From Butyrivibrio sp. (GTDB lineage Bacteria > Bacillota > Clostridia > Lachnospirales > Lachnospiraceae): a DNA stretch of 46,082 nucleotides. The stretch is taken from the NCBI GenBank assembly GCA_015056625.1, contig SVFY01000024.1, positions 1 to 46,082 on the forward strand, written 5' to 3'. The translations under genes were made by a program, and so were the position numbers. The notes under the pieces were generated by a model. It had not been told where the DNA came from and did no database searches. It saw only the letters and a program-made list of their open reading frames with translations. Below, one piece after another: positions 1 to 8,325 of the stretch. Numbering within the stretch: the first letter of the stretch is position 1; every line of letters begins with the position of its first letter.

Positions 1-59
1 TCCACAGCATCTTCAACAGCATACCCTATACCTATAGAAAAGGTAAAGAATGGGTATGA

Positions 60-641
60 CTATATAATACGAGGGGTCGGTAAACTTGGGTAGTATTCAG
101 AAAAACCATCTGTGCTGTTGCTGTCAGAGCTTGAAATGGCATCAAGACTGGTGCTGAAGGTGCAACCATTAGGAATACCGGTTGGGATCAAAACCTCAGA
201 TGCGGTTTTTCTTTCGGCAGTTGTGAGAATACAGCGCTCAGCGGGAGACAAACTGAAGGGGATATCGTGTATATCGATCGGAACATAGGACTCGTCATAG
301 CAGGAAACATCGTCAATATTGGGGCTGCACCATGCAATGACTGCCTGCCCTGGATCGATTGTAAAATCCGGGAAGACAAATTTCCTGAGTGCGGAAGGAT
401 CGTCTGATAATGCCCATCCTTGGAGATTTATGGGAGAATCGGAGCGATTGTAAAGCTCAATAAAGTCTGCATCGTAGTTGGCATTGTCGTCGTAGGCAGC
501 ATGAGAGTTGTCGGCACAAACTTCTGTTATGACTATAGGAGACTGTATGGACGTTCTTGCCTTCCTTGAGAAAAGAGCAGTAAATATAGCCAGTAAAACG
601 CAGCTTAATATTAGAAAAAGTATTTTGATACGTCTTGTCAT
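60..641 (-). CDS. Secreted/anchored lamin-tail-domain (LTD) protein
   Basis: 193 residues. An N-terminal basic patch and hydrophobic segment (about residues 4-24) look like a signal anchor. Residues about 36-110 match the lamin-tail fold: an 'IVITEVCADN' strand, 'DFIELYNRSDSPINLQGW' and a proline-glycine turn before 'AVIAW'. In bacteria LTD domains are usually extracellular, and in Clostridia they often accompany CotH-kinase domains, which occur elsewhere in this window (19.6-26.4 kb). The protein ends soon after the LTD in a Ser/Asp/Pro-rich tail. It could be a complete small surface protein or the front piece of a broken LTD-CotH protein; the 59 bases left before the window edge cannot decide this. 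An AAGGAA ribosome site lies about 9 bases before the ATG. Biochemical function is unknown. Confidence 0.75.
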   Translation of the reverse strand: MTRRIKILFLILSCVLLAIFTALFSRKARTSIQSPIVITEVCADNSHAAYDDNANYDADFIELYNRSDSPINLQGWALSDDPSALRKFVFPDFTIDPGQAVIAWCSPNIDDVSCYDESYVPIDIHDIPFSLSPAERCILTTAERKTASEVLIPTGIPNGCTFSTSLDAISSSDSNSTDGFSEYYPSLPTPRII

Positions 642-673
642 TGGGGTGCTTCCTTAATTTGTGATTTGAACCC

Positions 674-701
674 ATTATATAATGGGGATGCGAATTGACA
701 A
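674..701 (-). promoter_or_regulatory. Sigma-A-type promoter for the LTD gene
   Basis: On the minus strand a TTGTCA -35 box (696-701) and a TATAAT -10 box (674-679) are separated by 16 bp, about 33 bp before the LTD start. The -10 lies inside a perfect 16-bp palindrome (671-686). The -35 overlaps the plus-strand TTGACA of the toxin-antitoxin promoter, so the two promoters probably compete. Confidence 0.55.
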
Positions 702-723
702 GAGTAACCAAATCGGTTACTCT
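695..723 (+). promoter_or_regulatory. Promoter of the MNT-HEPN operon
   Basis: A consensus TTGACA (695-700) and a weaker TACTCT (718-723) are separated by 17 bp. The spacer is occupied by the first operator palindrome, the usual arrangement for a steric-block autorepressor. Confidence 0.5.
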
Positions 724-724
724 T
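700..724. promoter_or_regulatory. Operator 1 (palindrome) for the HTH-MNT protein
   Basis: Perfect 10-bp arms AAGAGTAACC (700-709) and GGTTACTCTT (715-724) around a 5-bp centre. The core GTAACC-N5-GGTTAC recurs at 734-750. It sits between the -35 and -10 boxes and probably binds the HTH domain of the downstream gene product. A stem followed by T residues could also act as a weak terminator for leftward-entering transcripts. Confidence 0.6.
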
Positions 725-733
725 TTTATGTAA

Positions 734-750
734 GTATCCAAATTGGTTAC
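734..750. promoter_or_regulatory. Operator 2 (near-palindrome)
   Basis: GTATCC-N5-GGTTAC has one mismatch relative to operator 1. The centres of the two operators are 30 bp apart, about three helical turns, so two dimers could bind on the same DNA face. It ends 19 bp before the start codon. Confidence 0.55.
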
Positions 751-769
751 ACCATAAAGAGGTAGGCTT

Positions 770-1348
770 ATGGGAATAGATATTAAGGAACTACGCAATA
801 AAACAGGTATGAGCCAACGAGAGTTTGCTGCGCAATATGGAATACCATTAAGTACGCTACGAAAGTGGGAGCAGGGCGAGGCAAAACCAGCCACTTACGT
901 TGTGAATCTTATTTCTGACAAAGTGCAGGATAAGCTTGAATATCAGATTACTATTGATAGAGAGCAAGCGGCGAAGGAGAGGATCAGAGACCTCATCGTG
1001 CTACAAAAAGACTTGCGATCCAAATTCTCAGAAAAAGATTACAACGTGTTTGTTTTTGGTAGTTATCCCACCGTCAGGTATAACAATGAAAGCGATGTGG
1101 ATATAGCGGTTTATTCTAAGGACCTGGAATTATACAAAAAAATGTCATTCACAATAGACAGTTTCTTTCAGAATAAGGGTATTCCAGTAGATCTTTTTTA
1201 TATTGATATTAGCGTCCCTGCACCTATTTATATTGCACCCTTACGTGCACAGATTCAGTTCACGGACTATTTCCCAAAAGAATTGAAGGACTTCGAGCAA
1301 CAATGCGAGAGGGAACTTGAGAAAAATAAAAGGAGCATGCTTACATGA
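770..1348 (+). CDS. mntA: HTH-MNT nucleotidyltransferase antitoxin (MntA-like)
   Basis: 192 residues in two parts. Residues about 5-48 form an Xre/Cro-like helix-turn-helix ('MSQREFAAQYGIPLSTLRKW'). Residues about 80-190 are a minimal nucleotidyltransferase with the signature GSX10DXD (G97, S98, D109, D111). In HEPN/MNT systems the MNT protein neutralises the HEPN RNase by adding AMP to a tyrosine beside its active site. The next gene overlaps it by 4 bases (ATGA), so the two are translationally coupled. The N-terminal HTH is an extra relative to the minimal MntA proteins, and the paired operators upstream suggest it represses its own operon. A ribosome site (GAGGT) precedes this ATG. The family call is strong; AMPylation activity is inferred from motifs. 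Confidence 0.85.
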   Translation: MGIDIKELRNKTGMSQREFAAQYGIPLSTLRKWEQGEAKPATYVVNLISDKVQDKLEYQITIDREQAAKERIRDLIVLQKDLRSKFSEKDYNVFVFGSYPTVRYNNESDVDIAVYSKDLELYKKMSFTIDSFFQNKGIPVDLFYIDISVPAPIYIAPLRAQIQFTDYFPKELKDFEQQCERELEKNKRSMLT

Positions 1349-1878
1349 AATTGGATGAAAGTATACTTGATCATTTTGATCTGAATCCAGAGAACAATAG
1401 AGAGCCTGTGAACATTATGAGAGCCTCAGAGGTCTTGGACCGTTTACAAGAAAGTGCCTCTAGAATAGTTGCAAAGAGTGAATTGTTTTTCAAGACAGAT
1501 GATGTGGATCAACAGGCAGATTGTATAGACATAGTTAAAACAAGGCTCAATGATTTTGTTCAGTCTTTTATTGACATTGTGATTTATATCAGGAAGGCAG
1601 AGGGAAGCTATAATGGGAAGAGCACATCGCTTAGGTATTGCATCACAAGCTATGACACACTGATAAAAAATCAAAGCGAAGAGGAAAAACAATTCCTTGG
1701 AGAGATGTTGCTTCGCAATGAAATAACGCACGATTACTTCAATTACGCGATTCATCAGCAAAAGCTTATAGCACTAATGCAGAATTGTGCAGGCGGAGCA
1801 GTAGATGTGTACTCACACTTGGCGGCGTTATGCAAAGAACGAGGACTTATTGATAAATATATGGATAAGAACTCTTAA
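1345..1878 (+). CDS. hepT: HEPN-domain RNase toxin (HepT-like)
   Basis: 177 residues, mostly helical. The diagnostic motif RX4HXY is present exactly: R124, H129, Y131 in 'RNEITHDY'. In the HepT family R and H form the RNase centre, and the tyrosine is the residue AMPylated by the cognate MNT antitoxin. The start ATG overlaps the antitoxin stop, and AAGGAG lies about 9 bases upstream inside the antitoxin gene. The antitoxin is made first, which fits safe dosing. The protein is longer than the minimal HepT of about 130-140 residues, with an N-terminal extension of about 25 residues and a C-terminal tail. RNA target and actual toxicity cannot be read from sequence. Confidence 0.8.
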   Translation: MKLDESILDHFDLNPENNREPVNIMRASEVLDRLQESASRIVAKSELFFKTDDVDQQADCIDIVKTRLNDFVQSFIDIVIYIRKAEGSYNGKSTSLRYCITSYDTLIKNQSEEEKQFLGEMLLRNEITHDYFNYAIHQQKLIALMQNCAGGAVDVYSHLAALCKERGLIDKYMDKNS

Positions 1879-1889
1879 AAATGGTAAAA

Positions 1890-1918
1890 TTGCCCTTAGA
1901 TATGGCATAAATTAGATT
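1890..1918 (+). promoter_or_regulatory. Candidate promoter of the lysozyme gene
   Basis: TTGCCC (1890-1895), a 17-bp spacer and TAGATT (1913-1918), about 35 bp before the ATG at 1953. It follows the toxin gene by only a few bases and no terminator is visible between them, so read-through is possible. Confidence 0.45.
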
Positions 1919-1952
1919 GTTGGGACACTAGATATAGAGGAGACCGAAAGGT

Positions 1953-4900
1953 ATGAAAAAAAGTTTGAACTTATTCAACAAGAAGAAGGTCAGAAGGCGT
2001 CAGCGCGAAGATGACTTCGTGGATTTCGATGATCGTTACGAAGACGAGAACTATGATGATGGATATGATGAGGATGATTATCCTGATGAAGAGTTCGAGG
2101 AAGAGTATGGCGACGAAGTAGATGATCTCTATGAGGATGAAGAATATCCGGAAGATGAAGGCGAGCGCTACGAGGATGATGAGTATCCTGAAGATGAGCG
2201 TTATGAGGACGAGGAGTACTCTGATGAGGACTATGAGTCTGACGAGGATTATGATACCGACTATGAAGCAGAGCGTGACAGGTACGAAGAGGAACCTCGA
2301 CATGCAGAGAGTGCTGTCCAGAGCGCCGCAGCTACCGTAATCCCATTTAAGGAAACATATAAGTCAGGTAGTGACGACGATCGCTATGAAGATGAAGAGT
2401 ATCCTGATGATGAAGGCGAACGTTATGAGGATGAAGACTATCCAGAAGATGATCGCTACGAGGATGAGGATTATCCTGAAGACGATTATGATCGCGATTA
2501 TGAGTCTGAGGACGACTACGACTATGAGGACGACTATGACCGAGATGTAGACGATGACTACAATCGTGATTATGACAGAGACCGGGGTGAATCTGTTGGA
2601 GCTAGGATTTTGGCATTTTTAGGAAATACTTCTGTTGCAGAGAGGGCAGCAGTTGTGGTAGCTGTTTTGCTTCTTGCCGGTGGTATTGCCTTCATGTCAT
2701 TTTATGCGAAGGCTAAAAATTATGCGGCTGAAGTTGGCTCTTTTGCAGAAGTTGGCGCAGACCTCCAGGTGGATGGTGTTGTGGGCTCATCGGGACTTCT
2801 TGCAATTGCTGATGCAGAGATGGCAAGAGCTATGGCAGCAGGCCTCGTTGATGAGATCGAGGAGGAAGAAGAGGAGGAAGTTCCTGACACAGCTTCTAAC
2901 GTCACCATCAAGATGACCCTGACTTCGATCAAGAGTGATATGAAGATCAAGTTCATCAACTCTGAGACCAAGAAACTTGTTGCCAATGTGCCTTTTGTGG
3001 TTTCTGTAGTAACACCTGATGGAACTAAGATCAGCTACGACGACCACGACAGAGATGGAATCATTTATAAAAAAGACCTGACAGCAGGAAAGTATAAGAT
3101 TACTCCTGAAGCTCTTTCTTCAGAGTATGAGAGCTACAAGCTTGATACATCTACGCAGACTCTTACTGTTAAGGATACAGTTGAGATGAAGGCTGTTGAT
3201 GTGTCAAATGAGATCAAGAAGGAATCTCAGATCAACGCAGCCAAGGAAGATACTGCTGTACAGGAAGTTGTTGAATCAACACTTACTGACACTGTTGAGT
3301 GGGTTGATTCTAACCAGAACAGTTCAAATAGTGACGGAAGTACTTATGAGAAGATCGACAAGAGCAAGATTGATGGAATTCTTGTTGGCTCAGCCCTGAA
3401 AGTTGGCAGCGTAAGAAGAATGGCGGCTGCAAGAGGAAGAGCTACTGATGACCAGGGTAATCCTGATGATGGTTCCAATACTTCCAATCCTGAAACATCA
3501 GCTCCAGCCAAGCTCGAGCTTGATAAATCTTCAGTAACTGTAGAAGAGGGATCTTCTGCAACTGTGACTGCAAGTGGAATAACAGAGGGATTAACAGCTG
3601 AAAGCAGTGACAGTTGTGTTTCTGCAAGCGCAAATGGTGCAACTATCACCATCACAGGCAATTCAGAGGGAACCGCTACTGTTACAGTAAAAGCTGGCGA
3701 AGACAGTAAATCTGTAAGTGTCACAGTAACCAAGAAGGAAGAGCCACCCAAGGAGAAGGTAAGCATTAAGTTTGATGCTTCGTCAATTTCAATGAAGGTC
3801 GGCGATTCTTCCAAGGAAGTTCATATAACAGAAGGACCATCTGATGCTCAGTGCAGTTCAAGCAATACAAGTGTTGCTACTGTATCAGCAAATGGCAGGA
3901 CAATTACTGTTTCTGCTGTGGGAAAAGGCGATGCAAAGATCACAGTTAAGGGTAATGACGACTACCTCGACACAGATTTCTCTGTAAGTGTTGCTGATGC
4001 TGATCCTAAGGCAATGTCCCTTAGCACAAGTAAACTTACTATCAAAAAGGGTGAAAAGGGTGCAATTGACGTAAGCGGCCCTTCATCTATAGACAGCTGC
4101 AGCCCTGCAAGCAGCAACAATATTGCCAAGGCGACTGTAAGCGGAACTAAGATCACTATTGAAACGCTAAGTGTTGGTAAAGAGACCTTTACTGTAAAAG
4201 CAAAAGGATTTACTGATGCTAAATTCGAAATAGAGGTTACTGCTGCAGACAAGAAGAACGTGAAGGTAAGTCCTTCTGATACAGCCATCAAGCTTGCGAA
4301 GGATGCTAATACTACCATAACCTTCTCAGAGCCAACAGACCTATCCTGCGAGGTTGATAAGGACGGCAAGGATGTGGTCAAGGTTGAAAAGGATGGAGCA
4401 AAGTTCAAGATCACAGGACTTAAAGCAGGAACAGCCAAGCTCACATTCAAAGACAGTAAAGACGAGTACAATCCACACAGTGTTACTGTTACTGTAGAAG
4501 CTGCTGGAGAGCTTAAGCTCAAGGTATCCAAGATCACTCTTGTACCTGGTAAGACTTACAAGATTGAAACAACTGATTCTAATGTTAAGCCAACCTATGA
4601 GTCATCCAAGACCAGTGTTGCCACAGTTGACAGCGATGGTAAGGTTAAGGCAGTTGCTGAAGGTGAAGCAACTATTACCGCCAAGTATGCTGATAAGACT
4701 GCTACAGTTGCGGTCAAGGTCATTTCAGGAGAGACTGAGCTAAAAGATAAGGATGGCAATGTTCTTTATGTACTTAAGTCAGATGGTACCTACAGAAAGG
4801 CTACCTATGCAGACCTGTTTGATTCTTCAGTTAAAGACTTCTACATAAAGAAGGCAGGTTCTGGTGTCCGTAAGGGATGGTGGACCATAGATGGCAAGAC

Positions 4901-5591
4901 CTACTACTACGACAAGAATGGTAACAAGGTAACTGGTGAGCAGGTTATCAAGGGTGCCAAGTACACCTTTGGCTCTGATGGAGCTCTTTCCTCATCATCA
5001 GGAACCATGGGAATCGACGTCAGCAAGTGGAATGGTAATATCAACTGGGCTGCAGTTAAGAACGCAGGTGTTAACTATGCCATCATCAGATGCGGATACA
5101 GAGGTTCGTCTGCAGGAGCTCTTATTGAGGATCCTAAGTTCAAGGCTAACATCCAGGGGGCTCAGGCAGCAGGAATCAGAGTTGGTGTATATTTCTTTTC
5201 GCAGGCGGTCAATGAAGTTGAAGCGGTTGAAGAGGCTTCCATGTGCATCAATCTGTGCAAGAGCTACAACTTAAGCTTCCCTGTGTATATCGATGTTGAG
5301 GCCAGCCACGGCCGTGGAGACCAGATAAGTGCCAGCCAGCGTACAGCCAATGTCAAGGCGTTCTGCGGAACTATCCAGAGTGCAGGTTACAGGGCTGGTG
5401 TGTACTCCAACAAGACATGGTTTACTCAGTACATGAACGCTTCATCACTTACAAGTTATAAGATCTGGCTTGCCCAGTATGCAGCCAATGTTACATACAC
5501 TGCTACAAGATATGATATGTGGCAGTACACTTCCAAGGGATCTATTTCAGGAATTTCAGGTAATGTTGATATGAACATCAACTACAACTGA
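1953..5591 (+). CDS. Membrane-anchored GH25 muramidase with Ig-like repeats and acidic Tyr-rich cytoplasmic tail
   Basis: 1212 residues. Residues 1-17 are basic; about 18-213 are almost only D, E, Y, R and P, with a repeated block ('YEDEEYPEDEGERYEDDEY' near 60 and a close copy near 144). A single membrane helix lies at about 230-252, putting the acidic tail in the cytoplasm. Outside are several bacterial Ig-like (Big_2-type) modules (about 520-930), wall-binding repeats of the 'GWWTIDGKTYYYD' type (about 975-1010), and a C-terminal GH25 lysozyme domain (about 1018-1212). Family acids are present: D1022 in 'GIDVSKW', and D1114 and E1116 in 'VYIDVE'. It should cleave the N-acetylmuramyl bond of peptidoglycan near the cell's own membrane. 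GH25 enzymes are usually secreted; the membrane anchor and long charged inner tail are unusual. The polytopic membrane gene starts 10 bases later. Confidence 0.9.
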   Translation: MKKSLNLFNKKKVRRRQREDDFVDFDDRYEDENYDDGYDEDDYPDEEFEEEYGDEVDDLYEDEEYPEDEGERYEDDEYPEDERYEDEEYSDEDYESDEDYDTDYEAERDRYEEEPRHAESAVQSAAATVIPFKETYKSGSDDDRYEDEEYPDDEGERYEDEDYPEDDRYEDEDYPEDDYDRDYESEDDYDYEDDYDRDVDDDYNRDYDRDRGESVGARILAFLGNTSVAERAAVVVAVLLLAGGIAFMSFYAKAKNYAAEVGSFAEVGADLQVDGVVGSSGLLAIADAEMARAMAAGLVDEIEEEEEEEVPDTASNVTIKMTLTSIKSDMKIKFINSETKKLVANVPFVVSVVTPDGTKISYDDHDRDGIIYKKDLTAGKYKITPEALSSEYESYKLDTSTQTLTVKDTVEMKAVDVSNEIKKESQINAAKEDTAVQEVVESTLTDTVEWVDSNQNSSNSDGSTYEKIDKSKIDGILVGSALKVGSVRRMAAARGRATDDQGNPDDGSNTSNPETSAPAKLELDKSSVTVEEGSSATVTASGITEGLTAESSDSCVSASANGATITITGNSEGTATVTVKAGEDSKSVSVTVTKKEEPPKEKVSIKFDASSISMKVGDSSKEVHITEGPSDAQCSSSNTSVATVSANGRTITVSAVGKGDAKITVKGNDDYLDTDFSVSVADADPKAMSLSTSKLTIKKGEKGAIDVSGPSSIDSCSPASSNNIAKATVSGTKITIETLSVGKETFTVKAKGFTDAKFEIEVTAADKKNVKVSPSDTAIKLAKDANTTITFSEPTDLSCEVDKDGKDVVKVEKDGAKFKITGLKAGTAKLTFKDSKDEYNPHSVTVTVEAAGELKLKVSKITLVPGKTYKIETTDSNVKPTYESSKTSVATVDSDGKVKAVAEGEATITAKYADKTATVAVKVISGETELKDKDGNVLYVLKSDGTYRKATYADLFDSSVKDFYIKKAGSGVRKGWWTIDGKTYYYDKNGNKVTGEQVIKGAKYTFGSDGALSSSSGTMGIDVSKWNGNINWAAVKNAGVNYAIIRCGYRGSSAGALIEDPKFKANIQGAQAAGIRVGVYFFSQAVNEVEAVEEASMCINLCKSYNLSFPVYIDVEASHGRGDQISASQRTANVKAFCGTIQSAGYRAGVYSNKTWFTQYMNASSLTSYKIWLAQYAANVTYTATRYDMWQYTSKGSISGISGNVDMNINYN

Positions 5592-5601
5592 TGGAGGAGA
5601 A

Positions 5602-7125
5602 ATGGCAGCTAAGTCAATGCGCAAAGGAACAGGAGCTTTCGAGCTTCTGTCCTTTGTTTTGTTAATGGTATTTTTTATAGGGATAGCACTGATAGACGGG
5701 CCCAAGTGGTGCGTTGATACTCCAAGCTATGTGGACATGGAGTTTTCAAGGGAACCAGTATACCCACTTTTTCTTATGGGACTGAGAGTCCTGTTTGAAA
5801 GACTTGGGATAAGCTCCGAAGCTTATGGACTTCCGGCGTATCTGACCATGGCAGTTGTGCTGCAGAGCATACTCTGGGCGGTGGCTATACATAGGCTCGG
5901 GATCTATATTTATGACCAGTGCAAAAGAGCTATGACTGAGGGAAAGGCAAGACTTATGATGTTTCTTGCCGAAGGTCTTCAGGTGGCGGTAGCTTTTTTG
6001 AACCGTTTTGCGGCAAAGAGAGGGGCAATGTACTCTGAGTCTCTGATGACAGAGTCTTTGGCAATGCCATTGTTTGTGCTGTTTACAGTACTTCTTCTTA
6101 AGAGCTTTGATGATTATAAGATTTCAAGCTGCATCAAGCTCTTTTTGCTGGCAAGTCTTATCAGCAGTGTCAGGAAGCAGATGCTGATCGTGGTGTTGAT
6201 GTGGGGAGCTTGCTCATTTGTACTGCATCTTTTTGTAAAGAGATATCGCTCACTGCAGAAATTCAGCTACACTGTGATCTTTGTGTTGCTTACATTTGTG
6301 GCTATCGCATTCTTTGACAGGGGATATAACCTGGCAGTAAGGGGAGTCTTTGCGGGGCATACCAGTAACAGCAAGGGAGGACTCTGCACGCTTTTATATA
6401 CTTCTGATATGGAGGATGCCAAGCTTTTTGCAGACAACGATAAATATCCGGAGATAGAGGCTCTTTTCACAAGGATAATGAATGAGTGTCAGGAGCAGCA
6501 GCTGACTATCGATTACGCGCCAGATTACGATAGAGAAGCGCATAATACTCTCACAAATTCTGACTGGGCGGGAGCTGCAAGTCACTACGCTGACGGCTAT
6601 GACGTTATAGGATTTGATATCATTCTTCCTGCGTGTGATGAATATGTGGCGGAGCACTATCCGGAGCTTTCCGGGGCTATGGCAAGTCTTCAGGAAGATG
6701 CCATTGAAAAAGAACTGTTTGGCACACTTTTAAAGGCTCATATAGCAGGGGCGTTCAAGGGGCAGGAAGATGATATGTTGTATGTTCTAAAGGCAAATCT
6801 GCTTAAGGCCTTTGTAATCTCCAACGCCAACATAAGTCCAAGGGTACTCATCAAGATTTCTCTTGTGATCTATGGTGTATACCTGATCCTTTACATTTCT
6901 TATGCGATAAGTCTTTTAAGGCTGGTAAAGGCTTCTGAAGGGCAGTCTTCAGAGAGGGTTGCTCTTCGAAGGAAGATGCTGATCCTGGGTCTTGTGGTCA
7001 TGTCAGGTCTTGCGATCAACTGTGTGGTCACAGGTTCCATGATATTCCCGCAGCCAAGATACATGTGTTACAGCATGGGACTTTTTTACCTGTCATTATT
7101 TAGCCTTGTACTGGCCAGAGAGTGA
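5602..7125 (+). CDS. Polytopic membrane protein, possibly GT-C-like, unknown function
   Basis: 507 residues with roughly nine or ten hydrophobic segments, the first at about residues 14-34. Two blocks of helices flank a long hydrophilic loop (about 230-400) that is probably extracellular. An early loop has 'DTPSYVDMEFSREPVYPLF', and 'SLMTESLAMPLFVLF' resembles the conserved acid-plus-helix pattern of lipid-linked-sugar (GT-C) transferases, but no family can be assigned firmly. GGAGGAG lies just before the ATG, and the gene follows the lysozyme by 10 bases, so the two are probably cotranscribed. A role in surface glycan transfer is a guess from context. Confidence 0.75.
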   Translation: MAAKSMRKGTGAFELLSFVLLMVFFIGIALIDGPKWCVDTPSYVDMEFSREPVYPLFLMGLRVLFERLGISSEAYGLPAYLTMAVVLQSILWAVAIHRLGIYIYDQCKRAMTEGKARLMMFLAEGLQVAVAFLNRFAAKRGAMYSESLMTESLAMPLFVLFTVLLLKSFDDYKISSCIKLFLLASLISSVRKQMLIVVLMWGACSFVLHLFVKRYRSLQKFSYTVIFVLLTFVAIAFFDRGYNLAVRGVFAGHTSNSKGGLCTLLYTSDMEDAKLFADNDKYPEIEALFTRIMNECQEQQLTIDYAPDYDREAHNTLTNSDWAGAASHYADGYDVIGFDIILPACDEYVAEHYPELSGAMASLQEDAIEKELFGTLLKAHIAGAFKGQEDDMLYVLKANLLKAFVISNANISPRVLIKISLVIYGVYLILYISYAISLLRLVKASEGQSSERVALRRKMLILGLVVMSGLAINCVVTGSMIFPQPRYMCYSMGLFYLSLFSLVLARE

Positions 7126-7198
7126 TGGCGTCGTGGCATATTCAGGCTGATTATGTTATACTTTATAGGATAATGTTTATTTTTAAGAGAGGACGATT

Positions 7199-8284
7199 AT
7201 GAGAACTTATTTAGTTACAGGCGGAGCCGGGTTTATCGGCTCAAACTACATTCATTATATGTTTAAAAAATATGGCGACGAGATCCGCATCATCAACGTG
7301 GATGCACTGACCTACGCAGGAAACCTTGAAAACCTCAAGGACCTTGAGGGCAAGCCCAACTATACATTTGTTAAGGCAAACATCTGCGACAGGGACGCCA
7401 TCAACAAGATCTTTGAAGAAAACGACATCGACAGAGTCGTTCATTTTGCTGCAGAGAGCCACGTTGACAGATCAATCGTCAACCCTGAGATCTTTGTAGA
7501 GACCAACGTTCTTGGCACAGCTACAATGCTGAACGCTGCCAAGAAGGCATGGGAAAATCCTGATGGCACTTTCAAGGAGGGCAAGAAGTTCCTTCACGTG
7601 TCAACTGATGAGGTTTATGGATCCCTGGATGAGGACCCTAACGCATACTTCTATGAGACAACTCCTTATGATCCTCACAGCCCATACTCTGCTAGTAAGG
7701 CAAGCAGCGACATGCTGGTGAAGGCTTACATGGACACTTACAAATTCCCTGCAAACATCACCAACTGCTCCAACAACTACGGACCTTACCAGTTCCCGGA
7801 GAAGCTCATTCCACTTATCATCAACAATGCTCTTGCAGGCAAGAACCTTCCTGTTTACGGCGATGGCAAGAATGTCCGTGACTGGCTCTATGTTGAGGAT
7901 CACGCCAAGGCAATCGATATGGTCCAGGAGAAGGGACGTCTTTTCGAGACCTACAACGTTGGTGGTCACAATGAGAAGCAGAACATCGAGATCGTTAAGA
8001 CTATCATCGATGTGTTAAGGGATGAGCTTGACGACTCTGATCCAAGAAAAGAGCATCTGACCTATGACCTTATTACTTACGTAACAGACAGAAAGGGTCA
8101 TGACCGCAGATATGCCATTGCTCCAGACAAAATCAAAAAAGAGATCGGCTGGGAGCCTGAGACAATGTTCAAGGAAGGCATCAGAAAGACCATCAAGTGG
8201 TACTTTGAAAACCACGACTGGATGGAGCATGTAACAAGCGGAGATTACGAAAAATACTATGACAAGATGTACTCAAACTGCTGA
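7199..8284 (+). CDS. rfbB: dTDP-glucose 4,6-dehydratase
   Basis: 361 residues, the usual size. This extended short-chain dehydrogenase has the NAD-binding GGAGFIG at residues 8-14, the dehydratase-specific STDEVYG with T136-D137-E138, and the YSASK motif with Y163 and K167. It converts dTDP-glucose to dTDP-4-keto-6-deoxyglucose, the second step toward dTDP-L-rhamnose. Only 41 bases separate it from rfbA. The preceding 70 bases are AT-rich with TATACT and GATAAT elements that may hold a promoter, but no convincing -35 is seen. GAGAGGA precedes the ATG. Confidence 0.97.
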   Translation: MRTYLVTGGAGFIGSNYIHYMFKKYGDEIRIINVDALTYAGNLENLKDLEGKPNYTFVKANICDRDAINKIFEENDIDRVVHFAAESHVDRSIVNPEIFVETNVLGTATMLNAAKKAWENPDGTFKEGKKFLHVSTDEVYGSLDEDPNAYFYETTPYDPHSPYSASKASSDMLVKAYMDTYKFPANITNCSNNYGPYQFPEKLIPLIINNALAGKNLPVYGDGKNVRDWLYVEDHAKAIDMVQEKGRLFETYNVGGHNEKQNIEIVKTIIDVLRDELDDSDPRKEHLTYDLITYVTDRKGHDRRYAIAPDKIKKEIGWEPETMFKEGIRKTIKWYFENHDWMEHVTSGDYEKYYDKMYSNC

Positions 8285-8325
8285 TAATATAAGATTTATT
8301 GCCTGTTCATGAAAGGAGTTAATAC

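Noticed and set aside
1971..2303. Hydrophobic minus-strand frame opposite the lysozyme tail
   Set aside because: Ile/Val-rich composition is the mirror of GAT/GAA/TAT codons on the coding strand; no start signals.
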